Of a stretch of 64,000 bases of DNA, positions 34,266 through 47,014 are shown piece by piece. Under the pieces are notes generated by a model. It was not told the DNA's origin. It did not search any database and saw only the letters and a list, made by a program, of their open reading frames with translations. A program made the translations under genes and the position numbers. How positions within the stretch are numbered: the first letter of the stretch is position 1; every line of letters begins with the position of its first letter. Location: positions 1 to 64,000 of the forward strand of contig JAPTJF010000155.1 of NCBI GenBank assembly GCA_029339195.1, in the 5' to 3' direction. The DNA comes from Micractinium sp. NFX-FRZ (Eukaryota; Chlorophyta; Trebouxiophyceae; Chlorellales; Chlorellaceae).

Positions 34266-36755
34266 TTAGCTGGCCGCCATCTGTGGGGCCCTGAATTCGT
34301 ACACGCAGCCTGCAGCCCCGGGCATGCAGCGCTCCGGCAGCGCCTCTGCCAGTGCCGCCTGCGCGCGCCAGCCGGTGCAGTGCCCCGCCACCACCAGAGC
34401 GGGCGCAAGCTCTGCCATGTCGGCAGCAGTTGGAGCGATGCGGTCCAGGCAGTCAGCCGTGGACAGGTGCAGGCCTGGGGAATGGCGGCGTGGAGGCGGG
34501 GCGAAGGCACACGTTTGCGACGGCTTAGCGTGCTCATGTGGCGCACGGCGGCTGCTCAACGAGTGCAACGCAAGCATGTCGTGTGGCGTGCCTATCCTGC
34601 CCATGTGCCCATTCTGCACACGCATGCCCACGCCGCCCACATCCCGCCTTCATGCTGCCCTTGAGCGGCATGAGCATCGCTGGCACCCGCCCTGCCCTGC
34701 CCCGCCTCTGCCAGCCCCCCTGCAGCACCCACCCCCAATCACTGCGTACGGCGCCTCGCCGCCGCCCGCCGCCTGCACCGCCTTCATGACGTTGACGATG
34801 CCCGCGTGCGAGCAGGCGCTGAGCAGCACTGGCCCCCTGCCGCGCACCCGCACCGCAACATAGCGCTCGTCAGGCACCAGTGGGTCCGGCTCCCAGGCGC
34901 CGCCCTCCTCCTGAGTGGATGGATTTGGGGCCTTGTGAGAGAGTGGGGGCATGAGGGGCGTGGAGGCAGCATCCTGAAGAATCTGGGGTGGCAGCGGGCG
35001 TGCTGAACGCTGCCCCTGCTGCTGAGGTGCCGCCTCACGCGGCATGGGGGGTGCCCCCAGCGCGCCCGCCACTCGTCAGCGCGCAGCGACCGACACAACG
35101 AACCTCTCCCCTGTCTCCCACCCACCCCTCTAATAACTGCCCCCTTGTCAGCGGCCCACCCTCGCCCACAGGCTCGCCCACAGGTTCACCCAAAGGCTCG
35201 CGTTGCCTGGGTTGCCCTTCTCATACGCCGTCGTCCTTGGGATGTGCCCAGACACGATGAAGCAGCCGCCACACAGCGTGTGTGGCTCCGCATGCTGCTC
35301 TACCACAGTGGCACCTGCCACCTCCAGCGCGCTCAGCGGGGGGTCGGGGTTGAAGGGGACCGCCCGGCCGTCTGGCCCCAGCGCGCCGCGCAGCGCGGGG
35401 CGGCGGGGGTGCACATCAAAGATCACCGGCGGAGGGGAGGGAGCAGTGGATGCCTGCAGTGGGGCACTGGTGCCGCCTGCCGCAGCAGGAGAAGCGGTGG
35501 CGGGGGAGGCAGCGGAGGCGGAGCGCGCCTCGGCAACCATGGCAGCCACCTCTGGCAGCCCGCCGCTGTGGTCCATGTGCCTGCAATGCGTAGGTGGCAG
35601 GTGGCCCTGGCGGCACGTCACGCTGGGTCTACTCAACTCACGCCCTGGGGGAGAATGCTACAGCTCAATTTTCGAGTTGATGAGGCAGAACACGGGGGTC
35701 TCGTTGCAGGGCTGGCCGGGCGAGCGGGTGTGTGGGGCTGGCAGGCTGGCGGAGCTGGCTGGGTGGGTGATCTGGCTGGGAGAGCTGGCTGGCTGGCTCA
35801 GGGCTGTCCGACCCGGTGGGCAGCCTGGCAGGGCAGGGGAAACCGCCAGCAGGTTGCACTTCCTGCAGGCCAGCCATACAAGCGCCTGCCCCCAGCGGCT
35901 TGCCCCACCCGCACCCAACCACCCTTACCCTCCCACACACCCCACCCGCCTGCCTGCACCCCCTTCACCCGCCCACTCTCCCACCCCCACACGGACACCA
36001 CTCCCCCCACCCACCCACCAGTGGCTCAGCACCACTGCCTCAATGTCAGACGGCGCCACCCCCATGCGCTGCACGTTGGTGCGCCACACCTGGAATTTCG
36101 GCAGGAAGAAGCACGGTGGAGACATTGAAACAAACGAATTGGGGGATGCAGAGCTGTGCGAGGAAGGCCACAGCATGCAGGCCGAGGGTGCGTGGTGAGG
36201 GAGCCAGCAGCCTTGATGAAGGTGTCTCTAAGCCGTGACATGAAGCCAAGAGGCACCACCGCGGGGCTCCAGCCATGGGGCAGCCAACACGAGATGAAGC
36301 CAGCAGGGACTTTCGAAAATGACAGCTGCACCCACCTGGCGCTCCGGGCCGGCATCAAACAGGAGCGTGCGAGGGCAGCCCACGCCGGGCGGCTGCGCCG
36401 TCAGCAGCAGAGACAGGCCGTGGGCAGCCAGGGGGGCAGTGCTAAAGTCCAGGCGGGGGGCCTGGCCTGCCCTGATAGCGGCCACTCCACGGGTGCGAGG
36501 GCTGGAGAAGAGGCAGGCGGGGGAGTCGCCTCGGCAGCAGGCGGGCGGCTCTATGAGCACGTCTGTGATGTTGTCAACCAGCACCGTGGCTCGCAGCCAC
36601 TCCACCTCCACAGCCTCATCCCAGGCGGCCTCCATGCTCTGCGTAGTGGGTGGCAGGAAGCGTGACAAGACGGCAGGTGTGACGGCGCGCGGTGAGCCAC
36701 CAGAAGCGGGCGCCGCAGGCGGGTTGACAGCGGTGAGCAATGAGTGGCTGAGCAT
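34266..36755 (-). CDS. Metallo-beta-lactamase-fold hydrolase (COG1237/dihydropteroate-type subfamily)
   Basis: Five exons: 36755-36336, 36089-36019, 35580-35190, 34910-34733 and 34474-34266. Phases agree, giving about 422 residues. The metal-binding H-x-H-x-D-H motif is assembled across an intron: VVLSHW at the end of exon 2 and HMDHSGGL at the start of exon 3. Later ligand motifs are present: CFIVSGHIPRTTAYEKGN, LLSACSHAGIVNVMKAVQ and AVIGGLHLSTAD...VVAGHCTG. This order is typical of the subfamily that includes archaeal ribofuranosyl-aminobenzene-5'-phosphate-synthase-like proteins. The algal substrate is unknown. A Pro/Ala-rich insertion follows the DHSGG motif. The start is the first ATG in frame, and a short additional 5' exon is possible. 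No clear targeting peptide. Confidence 0.88.
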
Positions 36756-37316
36756 CGCGCCTGCCACGCGCCTGCCACGCTATGTTGCACAAATCGGCAT
36801 GCTTGCCTACACCAACTGCGAGGCGATAACAACTGCGCTTGCTTGCGTGTGCCCGACACCCGTGGTGCGGAGCCGAGCAATGTCGGAGGCAGCTCTAAAG
36901 CTCAGATCTACGCACGGGTGTGAATTTAAGGCGAATTAACAACGGGGTGAAGGGATCAGTGCAAGCGTCAGGCTCCCAGCCGCCGCTGCCAGCGGTGCAC
37001 GCCGTGGGGCACTCATCCCCACTGCCACCCGTTTTCAGCACTGCATGAGCCATCCCACTGACCCTGCTGATGTGAAGACACCTGCTTCAGCGGCTCAGGT
37101 GCATGGGATTAGCTGAGGGCACAGGCAAGCACACGCCTTGCCAGGGTAGGACCCTGACCCGGCCAGCCCCGCCGGCTGCTCAATCAATCAATCAATTACA
37201 TTTCAAGTCCACGGGGAGCCTGCTGCTCCTGCGGGCTCGGTTATTGAGGCGCGCTGGTCTTGCAGCTGTGCAAACATTTGGCTGAGTTCCGTTCTGGAGG
37301 TTCGGATCAACTATGT
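36756..37316. other. Intergenic region with (CAAT)n tract
   Basis: Upstream region of the metallo-beta-lactamase gene and 3' UTR of the next minus-strand gene. A short CAATCAATCAATCAATT tract lies at about 37181-37198. TGTAA on the minus strand (37196-37200) lies about 117 bases past the stop at 37317 and is its likely poly(A) signal. Confidence 0.55.
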
Positions 37317-40181
37317 TCAACGGCCAGGGTACAGTGCCACCTGGTCCGTGGAACTGTCAATGCCGTCGCTACCATTGGCAGCCCAACGAACAGCGGTGGC
37401 GCAAGCAGCAATGCCCGTCTCGTTGGCGGCCCTCACCAGTCTGTCCAGCCACCTGCACACAGAGAGGCAGCGCGCAGTTGGTTGCTGGATGAATACGTAG
37501 AAGCACGCATACGTTGCTTGAACTCAAGAAGCCCGCACCTGCGGCCCAGCCACACCATTGCTTTCACAGGGCAGGCTGTAAGAGGATGGGCACGCAGGGC
37601 CGGGCGCAGGGGGCATATGCATGCATTGGGGCGGCAGGGGTGAGGCATGAGGAGGAAGGCAGGCAGCAGCTCCTGGCGGGACCTGCAGGCTCATCCAAAA
37701 CGATTCCTTGCCTGCCTGCCTGCCTGCCTGCCTGCCCGCCCTCGTCGGCCCCAGAGGCACGTCCTCCATGGCCATACCTCTCCCAAGGCAGAAATGCCTG
37801 CCTGCAGCAGCGCCACTTTCTTCGCCCACCCAGCCCTGCCCTGACAGCCCACATCACAACAGCTTAAGCGCCCCACTCACTGCTCTGTCATCGAGCCCAG
37901 CACAGATTTCTTCTTTTCCTGGCGATCCAAGGTCGTCAGCTGCAGGGTGTCGAGGGCATAGCGGTACGCGTCCTCCCGAGCAGTCGTGTTACCGGCAGGG
38001 CACTCAGCTGCAAACAGGGCAGCCACGGCGGCATGCGCCAGCAGGCCGCCGCCTGCCACCGCCTCTAGCACGGCTTGGCCAGCAGTGTAGCCTGGGGAGT
38101 CACAGATGAGGCGCCTGAAGGTCTCCACCTTATCAAGATCAGGCCGCTGGGTGCCAGTCGCCTCTGCGGGGGAGGCCAGTTGGGGCGCGGGGTGGAGGGA
38201 GGAGCATGTGTTGAGCTGACCTCTGACAGAAACCGGCTGCCACCCTGCGGTACACAGCCACAGGGTGGGCCAGCAGGTGCAGGGGGCGGAGGTGAATAAG
38301 CCGAGCTGTAGTGCTTGGGCTTCTTAATCCCTGCAAGGCATCCACGGCGCAAGGCAATGCAGCAGTGGGGCATCGGATTTGGAGGAGAGGGGAGGTGAGC
38401 GCCACAACTGCCCAATGCACTGAACGCTGGTACAAACCAGCACACACTTTTCGAGCCTCTAAATGGTGGTATGCACAGAGAGATTGATGATGGCACTGTC
38501 CGACAAGCCCCCTGGTCTCCCTGCATGCCAGCCCACCCCCACTCAACTGCTGTCAGCACCTCTCCGGTGGTTTTGTCGGCCCAGTCAACCCAGGCATGCT
38601 TGGACGCCTCCCACCGCTTGCATGCGACTTCTCCTCCCTTGCTGTGCGCCACATGTGTGAGCCACCACTCCACGTCACTTGAAGTGAAGTTCAAGGCGGC
38701 TGCGGAAAGTAGGACACGGCAGCGAGATCGGGCGCAGCAATGTCGCAGCAGGCATGCAGCACTTGGCGCTGTTGGCGAGGCGCAGGGTTGGCAAAACGCA
38801 GGGAGGCGAGCAGGCACGAGACAGCTTGTAGGCAGGGCGGGATGCGTTGACGCTGCAGGCAGGCACGAGCACGGCCCCTTGGGAGGTGAGCAGGGTGGTG
38901 GAGCCGCAAGGAGGGGAGCAGGGAGACGAGCAGGCACACGAGCCAGGGGGGCTCACCGCTGGGAGCAGCGCCGTCAGAGGCAACCTCAGTCGCAGGCGCG
39001 TGGGTCAGCAGCTGACCCCCGCCAGCGCCTGCAATGATGGCTTCCTGCTGCACCGACCGGGCGACCCTCGGCGTCTCAGCCCACACAGCCATAGTGGCGC
39101 AGGCTGCAGTCCCCGTCTCGTTGGCGGCATGCACCAGCTTCTCCAGCCACCTGGCGAGGCAGGGAGGCGCATGGGAGGTGAGCAGGGAGTGAGCAGGGCG
39201 GTAGGGTGGGGAGTTGGGGGGCGCTAGCGCAGGCGCCGCCTGCCCCTCCCTTGGCTCAAGATCTGGCTGCATCAGCCCGCACCCCCCTCGCGCAACCGAC
39301 TCACTGGTACGTGGCAGAAGCCCACACTGATTCCACTTGTGCCCCCCGGTCTGCCGCTCTCAATGAGTTCAGCGCATAGCGGTAGGTGGCAACCGCAGCG
39401 GGCACGCCACGCTCAGAGTTGGTAAAGGGGCAGTCAGCTGCAAAGAGGGCAGCCACGGCAGCCTGCGCCGGCGGGCCGCCGCCTGCCACCGCCTCTAGCA
39501 CGGCTTGGCCAGCAGTGTAGCCTGGGGAGTCACAGATGAGGCGCCTAAAGCTTTCCACCTGAGTGCCGTCAGGGCTAGCGGTACCGCTGGATCCTGCTGA
39601 TAGCAGGATGGGGGGAAGGCGAACAGAGGAGGGCGGGGATGGCGGGCGCACGCGCGTCTGGGCGCTGGCTGGGCCCATCCCGCTGGAACAGCCTGCCGCA
39701 CACCTGCCCCAATATCCAGCATGTAGACCTCCAAACCCAAGCATTGCCGTGCCTCCTTCGTGGCCCGAAGCACCACTGGTTCATCACCGGTGAGAAGAGC
39801 ACTCACTTGCGGTCAGCACCTCTCCAGTGGTTTGGTCTGCCCGCTCGGCCCAGGTGTGAGTGGTGGCATTCCACCGCTTGCAGGCCACCTCTCCCCTCCT
39901 GTAAACGAGCCACGTGTGCCGCTCCTCGATGTCAGCAGAGAAGAAATCGGCTGCAGGGGAGACCAAGCAGCACAAGCGGCACACGTGGGGGCGCGCTTGA
40001 ATTGGGAAGCAGCAGGCAGGCGCAGGAAGGTGAGCGGGCACACCTGCTGGGGCTCACCGCTCGGGGAGGCAGCGCCCTCTGCGGCTGCTTCGTCCGGCTG
40101 AGCCTGCATCGACCCCGCTGCAGCACCCGCCATGAGCATCAGGGCCAGGCCCAGGGCCGGCACTGAGAAAGAGCAAGGCAT
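37317..40181 (-). CDS. Secreted protein made of two tandem cysteine-containing modules, family unknown
   Basis: Seven exons: 40181-40058, 39950-39807, 39596-39305, 39150-38957, 38699-38548, 38161-37881 and 37452-37317, about 440 residues. The N-terminus (MPCSFSVPALGLALMLMAGA) is a signal peptide. The rest is one module duplicated, with introns at matching positions. Module landmarks are GEVACKRW(N/E), TTGEVLTA, FRRLICDSPGYTAGQAVLEA, AALFAA(D/E)CP, QWL(E/D)(K/R)LV and AANETG(T/I)AACAT. Each module keeps three or four Cys and N-glycosylation sequons (NATT and NETG in the first, NFT and NETG in the second). The 3' module has lost the canonical donor position: AAGTGAGT in module 1 corresponds to AGTTGAGT in module 2. 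My model therefore shifts both splice sites there (donor gttgag, acceptor cagag) to keep phase. Extracellular or vacuolar location is inferred. No enzymatic motif recognised. Confidence 0.75.
38046..38115 (-). repeat. Near-identical stretch of the duplicated module (pairs with 39477-39546)
   Basis: About 70 consecutive bases inside the FRRLICDSPGYTAG coding segment are identical in the two modules, including synonymous positions, while flanking exon and intron sequence has di­verged clearly. Confidence 0.85.
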
Positions 40182-40817
40182 CGTGGCTTGGGCTGGGACA
40201 AGGCACCGCCGCTGTGTGCCCGCTGGGTGCAGCAGGGAGGCAGGGAGGCGCCGCTGTTTGTCTGGTAGACGGCCAGGACACCCTGGGTTTACCTGGGACA
40301 GTTCAGAAGGTAGGGCGCAGTAAATGAGCCGCCGTGGAGTGTCCAATGACGACAGCCAAATATCATGTTGGAAGGCTCCCACAGGGGAGTGAGGAACGTT
40401 GGGCACAGTGACTAAGCACCTTCAACACAACCAGTCATCAGCAAGCCATGCAGCCATGCATCCTGAATTCCCTCTTCACATCGGGATCTTGTACCGTGCA
40501 CCCCCTCTGTCGGGAGACTAGTGCTAGCACCCCGCCACGGCGGAGCGCGGCAATGGTTAGGACGGTGGATAGGACCACATGCATGCAGAAGGGCGGGCGC
40601 CAGCAGGCAGGCCGGGCCAAGAGCAAGCGCAGAAGCGTGGCGCTGGGCTCTGCATGGCACGTTATGTTCAGGCCCCGCGAATGGGCCCGCCCAGGCCCTT
40701 CCAGTAGCCTCTCTCCCCTTATGACGATCCAGGTGTTGACAAACGACACGAGTCACACATACAGCTGATGTCGCAGATCTCAAACATCAACAGCCAAAGG
40801 CAAAACTGATGGCAAGC
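40182..40817. other. Intergenic region
   Basis: Promoter side of the secreted-module gene and 3' UTR of CCDC39. No supported gene. No TGTAA signal was found for CCDC39. Confidence 0.55.
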
Positions 40818-43800
40818 TCAGAGCTGCAGCTGCATGGTCTGCACCGCTGGCGATTTGGTAGGGCTCAGGCTGCTGGAGCGCTGGGAGCGCACGCTGCCAG
40901 CACAGCTGCTGGGGCGGCTGCTGGGGCGGCTGCCCACCCCGGCTGCCGATGCTGCCCTCCCAGCCGCCCCAGGGGTGCCACACCGCCCCGATCCCGGCCG
41001 GCTGCTCGCCGGGCTGCCACAGCGCGCAGCATCATGCACGGTGCTAGCTCCTCCGCACAGGCTGCGCGCTGCCGAGCCGGGCCTACTGCTGGCCACCGCA
41101 TCAGCGGACCCACCAGCTGCCAGCTTCACCCCCGCCGCTGTCTCCAGCCGCTGAGGCAGCTCCAGCTCAGGATGCTCTGCTGCCAGCTGTCGTAGCGCTT
41201 CCATCATGCCCTTGGTTGCCTCCCTGACCTGCCCCAGCTGAACATCTGCCAGCAGCCCCTCCAGAGACATGCCCCCAGGCAGCTGCACGCCGGCAGGCCC
41301 CTTGGCCTGCAGGCGCTTCAGCAGCTGCGAGGCGCGCTGCGCCGCTCGCTGCCGCCGCTCCTGCTGCTCCCGAAGCACCTGATGCGCCTCACCCTGAGGG
41401 GGGAGAAGCAAGCACACACGGGCATGCTGCAGTTAGCTAGCGCCAGCCATGGCCAAAGGCAGCTGCGCCTGCTGAAGATTTGTTGGAGGCGGTGGGCCCT
41501 TCCAAGCATGCTGGATGTGGCCCACAAACTGCAGCCCTTCCACCTGTCGAGGAGCCACCCACAACAACCGCCCTCGTGCACCTTCTGCTTCTGAAGCGCC
41601 TCCAGCCGCTGACGCATGCTGACCTCCTCTGCCGCTGCCGTCTCCAGCCGCGCACGTGCCGCCTCCAGCGCTGCTGCCAGCTCAGCCTCCTCTGCCTGCT
41701 TCAGCCTCAGCTGCTGGGTGGCACGATCCAGCTGCTGGCGCAGGGCCGCCTGCTCCTCAATCACGTCCTGGGCACCCGCATTCCTGCGTGTTCACAGCGG
41801 GCAGGTGGTGGAGCTGTATGGGGCAACCTTGCGCAGGCCCGCCTGAGGGGCAGCAAGTGGAGGGCAGCAAGGAGCACCCCGGCACTGCCCTGCGCCTGGC
41901 TGGACGGCCCAGCCCTCTCAGCTCTGCAGGCTGCCCCTGCCCCTTCAGGGTGGCACAGCATGCTAATTGACTCGTACTCCATTGCCATACACACATCCCA
42001 GGCACACTTGCCCCAACTCCACACACATGCCGGCACACATGCGGCACTCAAGCACATGATCCGACCGCCCAGCACACCTGGCGTTCCAGTGCATCTCTGA
42101 GTTGGTGCCCACCAGCCGGCGCAGCGTCGCCTCAAGTGCGCGGCACTCGCGCTCCGTCTTGTTGATGCGCGCCCTCAGCTCCTCAGCCTGCAGTGGGAGC
42201 AGGCAGCAAGATGAGCAGCACTCGCAAAGCAGGGCAACCAAAGGAGGGCAGCGGGCACTCCTGCTCTGTCTTGGCCATGTGTGCCTTGCACGTCTCAGCT
42301 TGAGCGTGCACAGAGGAAACCAATGGGCAGTGCAATGCGCTGCCAAGGAGGGTTTTACTGAACATGTAGACACGAGGTTTGGGGCGCTGCACCTGCATCG
42401 AGTGTCTTGGTGCGCCGGTTTAGCGCGGCAGTGAGGGGCCAGCAGCAGGCCTACACGGCCAGGCAGTTGCCAAAACGACCAGCTGGCAGACCCATGCCAC
42501 CATTTGTACCCACCCTCCCTCTCCCACCTGCTCGCTCAGCTCCTGCCGCTCCTGGGCTGCCTTGATGATGTAGTAGGCTTGACTGTGCGTCTCCTCACCT
42601 GCAGGGAAGTGTGGTCCAGGGGGGCAGGTAAGTGAGCGTGGGCATGGGCAGGGGGAGTGGTGGGCAGGGGGCATGCAGTTGGGTGAGGGGTACCTGAAGA
42701 GAGTGCAGAGAGGAGCAGTGTTGACCAAAGACTGGCCGGGCAGTAAGAAACACACACCACAGGTTAGAAATCAATGCCTCCTGCTCCCAGCACCAGCATC
42801 GGCCCCGCCCCAGCTCACCGTCCTGCCCCCGCCCCTTGAGCACCAGCGTCTCGTGCTTGCGCTGCAGCTTCTGCAGCGCCAGCTGGCGCGCCTGCAGCTC
42901 CAAAGTCAGCCGGTGCACCTCGTCTCGCAGCAGCCGTGCCTCGCCCTGGGGTAAGATGAATAGTGGGGAGCCAGGGAGCAGGCAAAGGAAGGGTGAGTGA
43001 GCATACTACATGAGGGATGAGGTCACGGCCGTTTTAGGCGGAGCCTGCCCCCACAAGGCTGCCCCAAGGCCCAGCTCCTCTCTCTGCTAAGGCACAAGCC
43101 TCCCCTGCGGAGGCAGGAGCATAGATGATAACCCACCTGCATCAGCTCCAGCTGCATCTCCACCTCGCTCCGCCGCTCCGCCATGCCCGCCTCCAGCGTG
43201 CGCTTGCGGCTCTCCAGGCTCGTCACCTCGCCAGACTTGCTGCAGGACGAAAGTGAGAGGTAGCAAGTGGTCACAGATTTCAAGCCTCGAGGATCGTGCA
43301 TTCATGGCTTCAATCTTCAATGCAGGATAGGAGCAGGTGGCGAAGGCATCAAGGCTTCGGGAGGATATGCACCGCCAGCGTAGACAAAGCAGGCTAAGCG
43401 GTTGCTCGACTAAAATGCCTGCCCATCAGCCCACGCACCCTCCTTCGCCCCACCCCCTCCGCCCCAGCACCCACCTGCTGAGCAGCGTGCGCAGGCGCCG
43501 CACTTCCAGCTTCCACACATCCACCTCCACCAGCTTCTCCTCGCGCTCCTTGGCAGCCGCCTTGGCCGCCCGCGCCACCGCCCCGCTTTCCACCTCCAGC
43601 CGTGCCATGTCATCCAGGATGGCACAGCGCTCACGCTGCGCCGCCTGGCTCTGCCGCTGCGCGCGGGCTGCGGGTAGGGAAGGAGATGCAGGGCGCGGGG
43701 CAGGTCAGAACTGATGCGCGCTTGCTACGCGTCTGCTCACTGAATGTACACGTGCTGGGTCGGCGCTGTCCTGCAGGCCTCCTCCCTGCTGCTGCCACAC

Positions 43801-46800
43801 ACCTGCTGCTTGCTTCCCTCTCCTCTTCCCTCTGCAGTTCTTCTCCTGCGAGCTGGCAGGCCTGCGAACTCCCCATCCCATCCACATATCCACTCACTGG
43901 CACCCAGTCCACTGCACCAGCACCCCAGCAACCCACCGTAATCGCTCTCCGCCCGCTTGACCTCCTCCACCAGCAGCCCGTGCTCAGCCGCCGCAGCCGC
44001 CAGCGCCCCCTCCAGCTCCCGGATGCGAGCATTCAGCTCTTCTGTCTCGTCCTTGGAGCGGTGCCCCTCGGCGCGCGCCACCTTGCGCTCCATCTGGAGC
44101 AGCTGGAAGTCAGCATTGTAACGCACCTCCTGCAGGCAATACAGCGGGGCAGGGCAGCGGGGCAGGGTGAGGCAATTGATGAGACCAACAGATGCGCGGC
44201 ATGTCACCACTCTGCATGCAGGGACACACACATAGCAGCCCTTTTGGAGCAGGTTGATAAGGCCTGTGCATGCGCAGCACTGCCTTCCCGCCTCCACGCC
44301 GGCCGCTGCTCTCTGGTTTCACCCTTGCCTGCCAGGCCACCCAAACTTGCCTGCTGGTGCACCAGCTGCTCCTCCATCTGCGCTATCTTCTGGCTCAGGT
44401 TGCGCCCCTGAGCGCGCGCCCCGCTGATTTCAGACCCCAGCCGCCGCTCCGCCTCCTGCGCCGCATGCAGCTCCTGCCCAGCACGGAACTGCTGCTTGCC
44501 CAGGGCAGCAATCTCGCGGTCCAACCCCTCGGCCCGCTTGTGCTCCTCTGCACGCAGAGCCTCCAGCTGCTGGATCTGCGGGCAGTAATGGGCAGAAGGG
44601 GCAGTCGGATATGGGTCAGACGTAGGCCCAAGCAGAGCCACGCGTTGCGGACAGCACGCTGCATCATGCTTCCACACTGAGGAGAGGAAGCCGTGCAGCC
44701 CGAAGGGCAGCACGGCTGCTCACTGCGCACCAGCAGCAAGGCAGCCCGACCTCCTGTGACCCCGACGCTCCAGTCTGCCCCTCATCCACAGCACCCCACC
44801 AACCCCCGCACCTTCTGCTGCAGGCTGCCCAGCTGGTGCCCCTCCAGCTGCACCCGCAGCCTTGTGGCCTCCAGCTTCTCCTTGGCTGCCTCCACTGCCG
44901 CCTGCCGCCGCTCCAGCTCAGCACGCAGGTGCCCGCTGGTGGACGCCTGGCGCTGCACATCGTCTGCTGCGCGGCCCAGGCTGTTGGACATCACATCCAG
45001 CTTGTCCTGGGCATCTGCCACTGCCGCCTGGCTGGCAGAGTAGGAGTCGTACAGCCCCTTGATGCCGCGCTCCTGCGCCAGGATGCGCTTCTGAGCAGCC
45101 CTGCCTGCAGCGGGGCAGGTGGAAAGATTGCAGGGGGCAGATGAGCAGGGGCAGGGGCAGAGCCGGTTACAGCGGTGGTTGATGCTGAAGAAGGACTGCT
45201 GTGCAGCAGCACATGGCCACATGCTGTGAAGCAAGCAGCTCTAAGCGCGCAGCAGTGCGCTACCCCACCCCCTGCACCCACCTGCCGCCGCCGCAGCGTC
45301 CAGCTCAGCGCCCTGCGCCGCCAGCTCCTGCTTCAGCCCCGCCAGCCGCGCCTTGCTCTCCGCCACCGCCTGGCCTGTAAGTGGAAGACAATGGGCGTTC
45401 GTTGGTGCAGAAACTAGACTGGGCAGACTGGCAGCACATCGATGCATCCTGAACATGGCAACTTGAGCGCGTGCTACCTGCATGGTGACACTAAAGCCCC
45501 ACTCCGCCCGTCCCCCGTCCATCCTCATTCCCACGCACCCGCCTCCAGGATGTCGGCGTCCCGCTTGCTGATGACCTTCAGCACCCCCTCCCACTGCGCC
45601 AGCAGCTCCTGCCGCTCCTCGTGCAGGCGGCGGAAGTCCTGCGCAGCCTTGCCCAGCTCCGCCTGGGCCGCCTGCGGAACGAGAGGGAAATCAGGGAGGC
45701 CAACGGTGGGGCGGGCAGTCACAACAGGCTGGTTCCTGGGCGGGACCAGATGGCAGACCACGCCATCTGCCAGCACCCACCTACTCCTACTGGCCGGCCG
45801 CACCAGGCCCCAACTGCTCCCGACGTTCAAAAGCCCCTGCAGCCACCACTCTGCGCTCACGTCCGCCCGTACAGCACCCACCCACCCTCCCACCTGCACG
45901 ACGGTAGTGGCGACCTCATCCAAACCATGTCCGCCACTCACCACACACCAACATAGCAGCACACCCACCTGCGTGGTCGTGACCTCGTCATCCAGGTCGC
46001 GCCTGCCCTGGTGCGCCTCCCGCGCCGCCCGCTCCAGCTGCATGCCCAGCTCCTTCACTTTGGCCTCGTCCTGCCGGCGGTACCGCTCCAGCGCCAGGCT
46101 GTCCTCCTCCTTCTGCCGCGCAGCAGCGGCCCACTGTTCCAGCTCCTCCTGCGAGCGGCAAGATCGTGGTAAAAGTAGGTAATTAAGCAAGTTGAATTTC
46201 ACGTCCACGGAGCCAGCTGGACTCGTGAGACAAGCGAGGGTAGTGGGTGGAGCGGCAAAGCAAACGTTTGCAGGTAGGCAGTGGGGTAGCAGGCAGACGG
46301 GCAGGAGGCAGTCCAGCACACATCTACCAACCAGAGAGCAATCGCCCAACGAACTTGCCGCTTTTCCAGTGGCGCAAATCAGCAGCACCCACATCCCTCC
46401 CCCTGGCCTGCCTAGCACCCACCTGGTTCCAGTTCTGCACCAGCTTGAACTGTGACAGCTTCTCCCCTGCCTTGAACACCTCGGTCTGCAGCCCTGTAAC
46501 TCGGTGCGCCGTCTCCGCACGCTGCGCTGCCAGACGTGCAATGTCGGCTTTCAGCCGCCCGCTCTCGCGTGCTGCAAGCTCTTTCAGGTGTGACTCGCTC
46601 TCCACCTCGCGCCCCCGCGCCGTCAGCCGGGCCTGCGTGTGCCGAATCTCCAGTCGCACGCTGTCCAGGTGCTCCGCCAGCACCCGGCTGTGCTCCTCGT
46701 TCTCATCAAGCGCCGCCTGCGTGCTTCCCAGCTCCGCCTCCAGCTCCTGTGGCAAGCAGCCGCAGGGCGGGCGTGAGAAGCAGGGTCGGCGTCTGGCAGC

Positions 46801-47014
46801 GGCGGGAGGCGGGCGGGCGCGGGGCGGCACACAGTCGCACAGCTCGTCGCCCCCAACCCCCTGGTGGCCTCACCCGAATCTCCCGGTCCAGGACCCGGTT
46901 GCGCTCATCCGCAAACTCGGGCAGGAAGGAACGGGGCGCTGGCCGCCCGGCTGCGGGCGCTGGCTCATCACGGGGCGGCGCCTGTGACGGGCCCGCGCTG
47001 AATTCCAGCTCCAT
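40818..47014 (-). CDS. CCDC39: CCDC39 / FAP59 axonemal coiled-coil protein (96-nm repeat ruler)
   Basis: Fifteen exons: 47014-46874, 46746-46423, 46148-45969, 45671-45539, 45374-45282, 45104-44812, 44575-44351, 44129-43937, 43667-43475, 43239-43137, 42945-42819, 42598-42528, 42187-42078, 41783-41582 and 41393-40818. All phases agree, giving about 987 residues against 900-1000 for the family. The N-terminus ADERNRVLDREIRELEAELG and the diagnostic HSQAYYIIKAAQERQELSEQ followed by ARINKTERECRALEATLRRL match CCDC39. Nearly the whole protein is coiled coil, and the end is Ser/Pro/Arg-rich. With CCDC40/FAP172 it sets the 96-nm repeat on doublet microtubules and positions inner dynein arms and radial spokes. 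Its intact frame implies a functional axoneme at some life stage. Intron 7 starts with GC. A relic of exon 13 lies at 42254-42304. It is divergent from the gene at 47372. Confidence 0.9.
42254..42304 (-). repeat. Relic copy of CCDC39 exon 13
   Basis: Minus strand reads roughly AETCKAHMAKTEQEC, aligning to AEELRARINKTEREC at the start of the real exon (42187). It sits in the upstream intron with a decayed acceptor. Confidence 0.75.
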
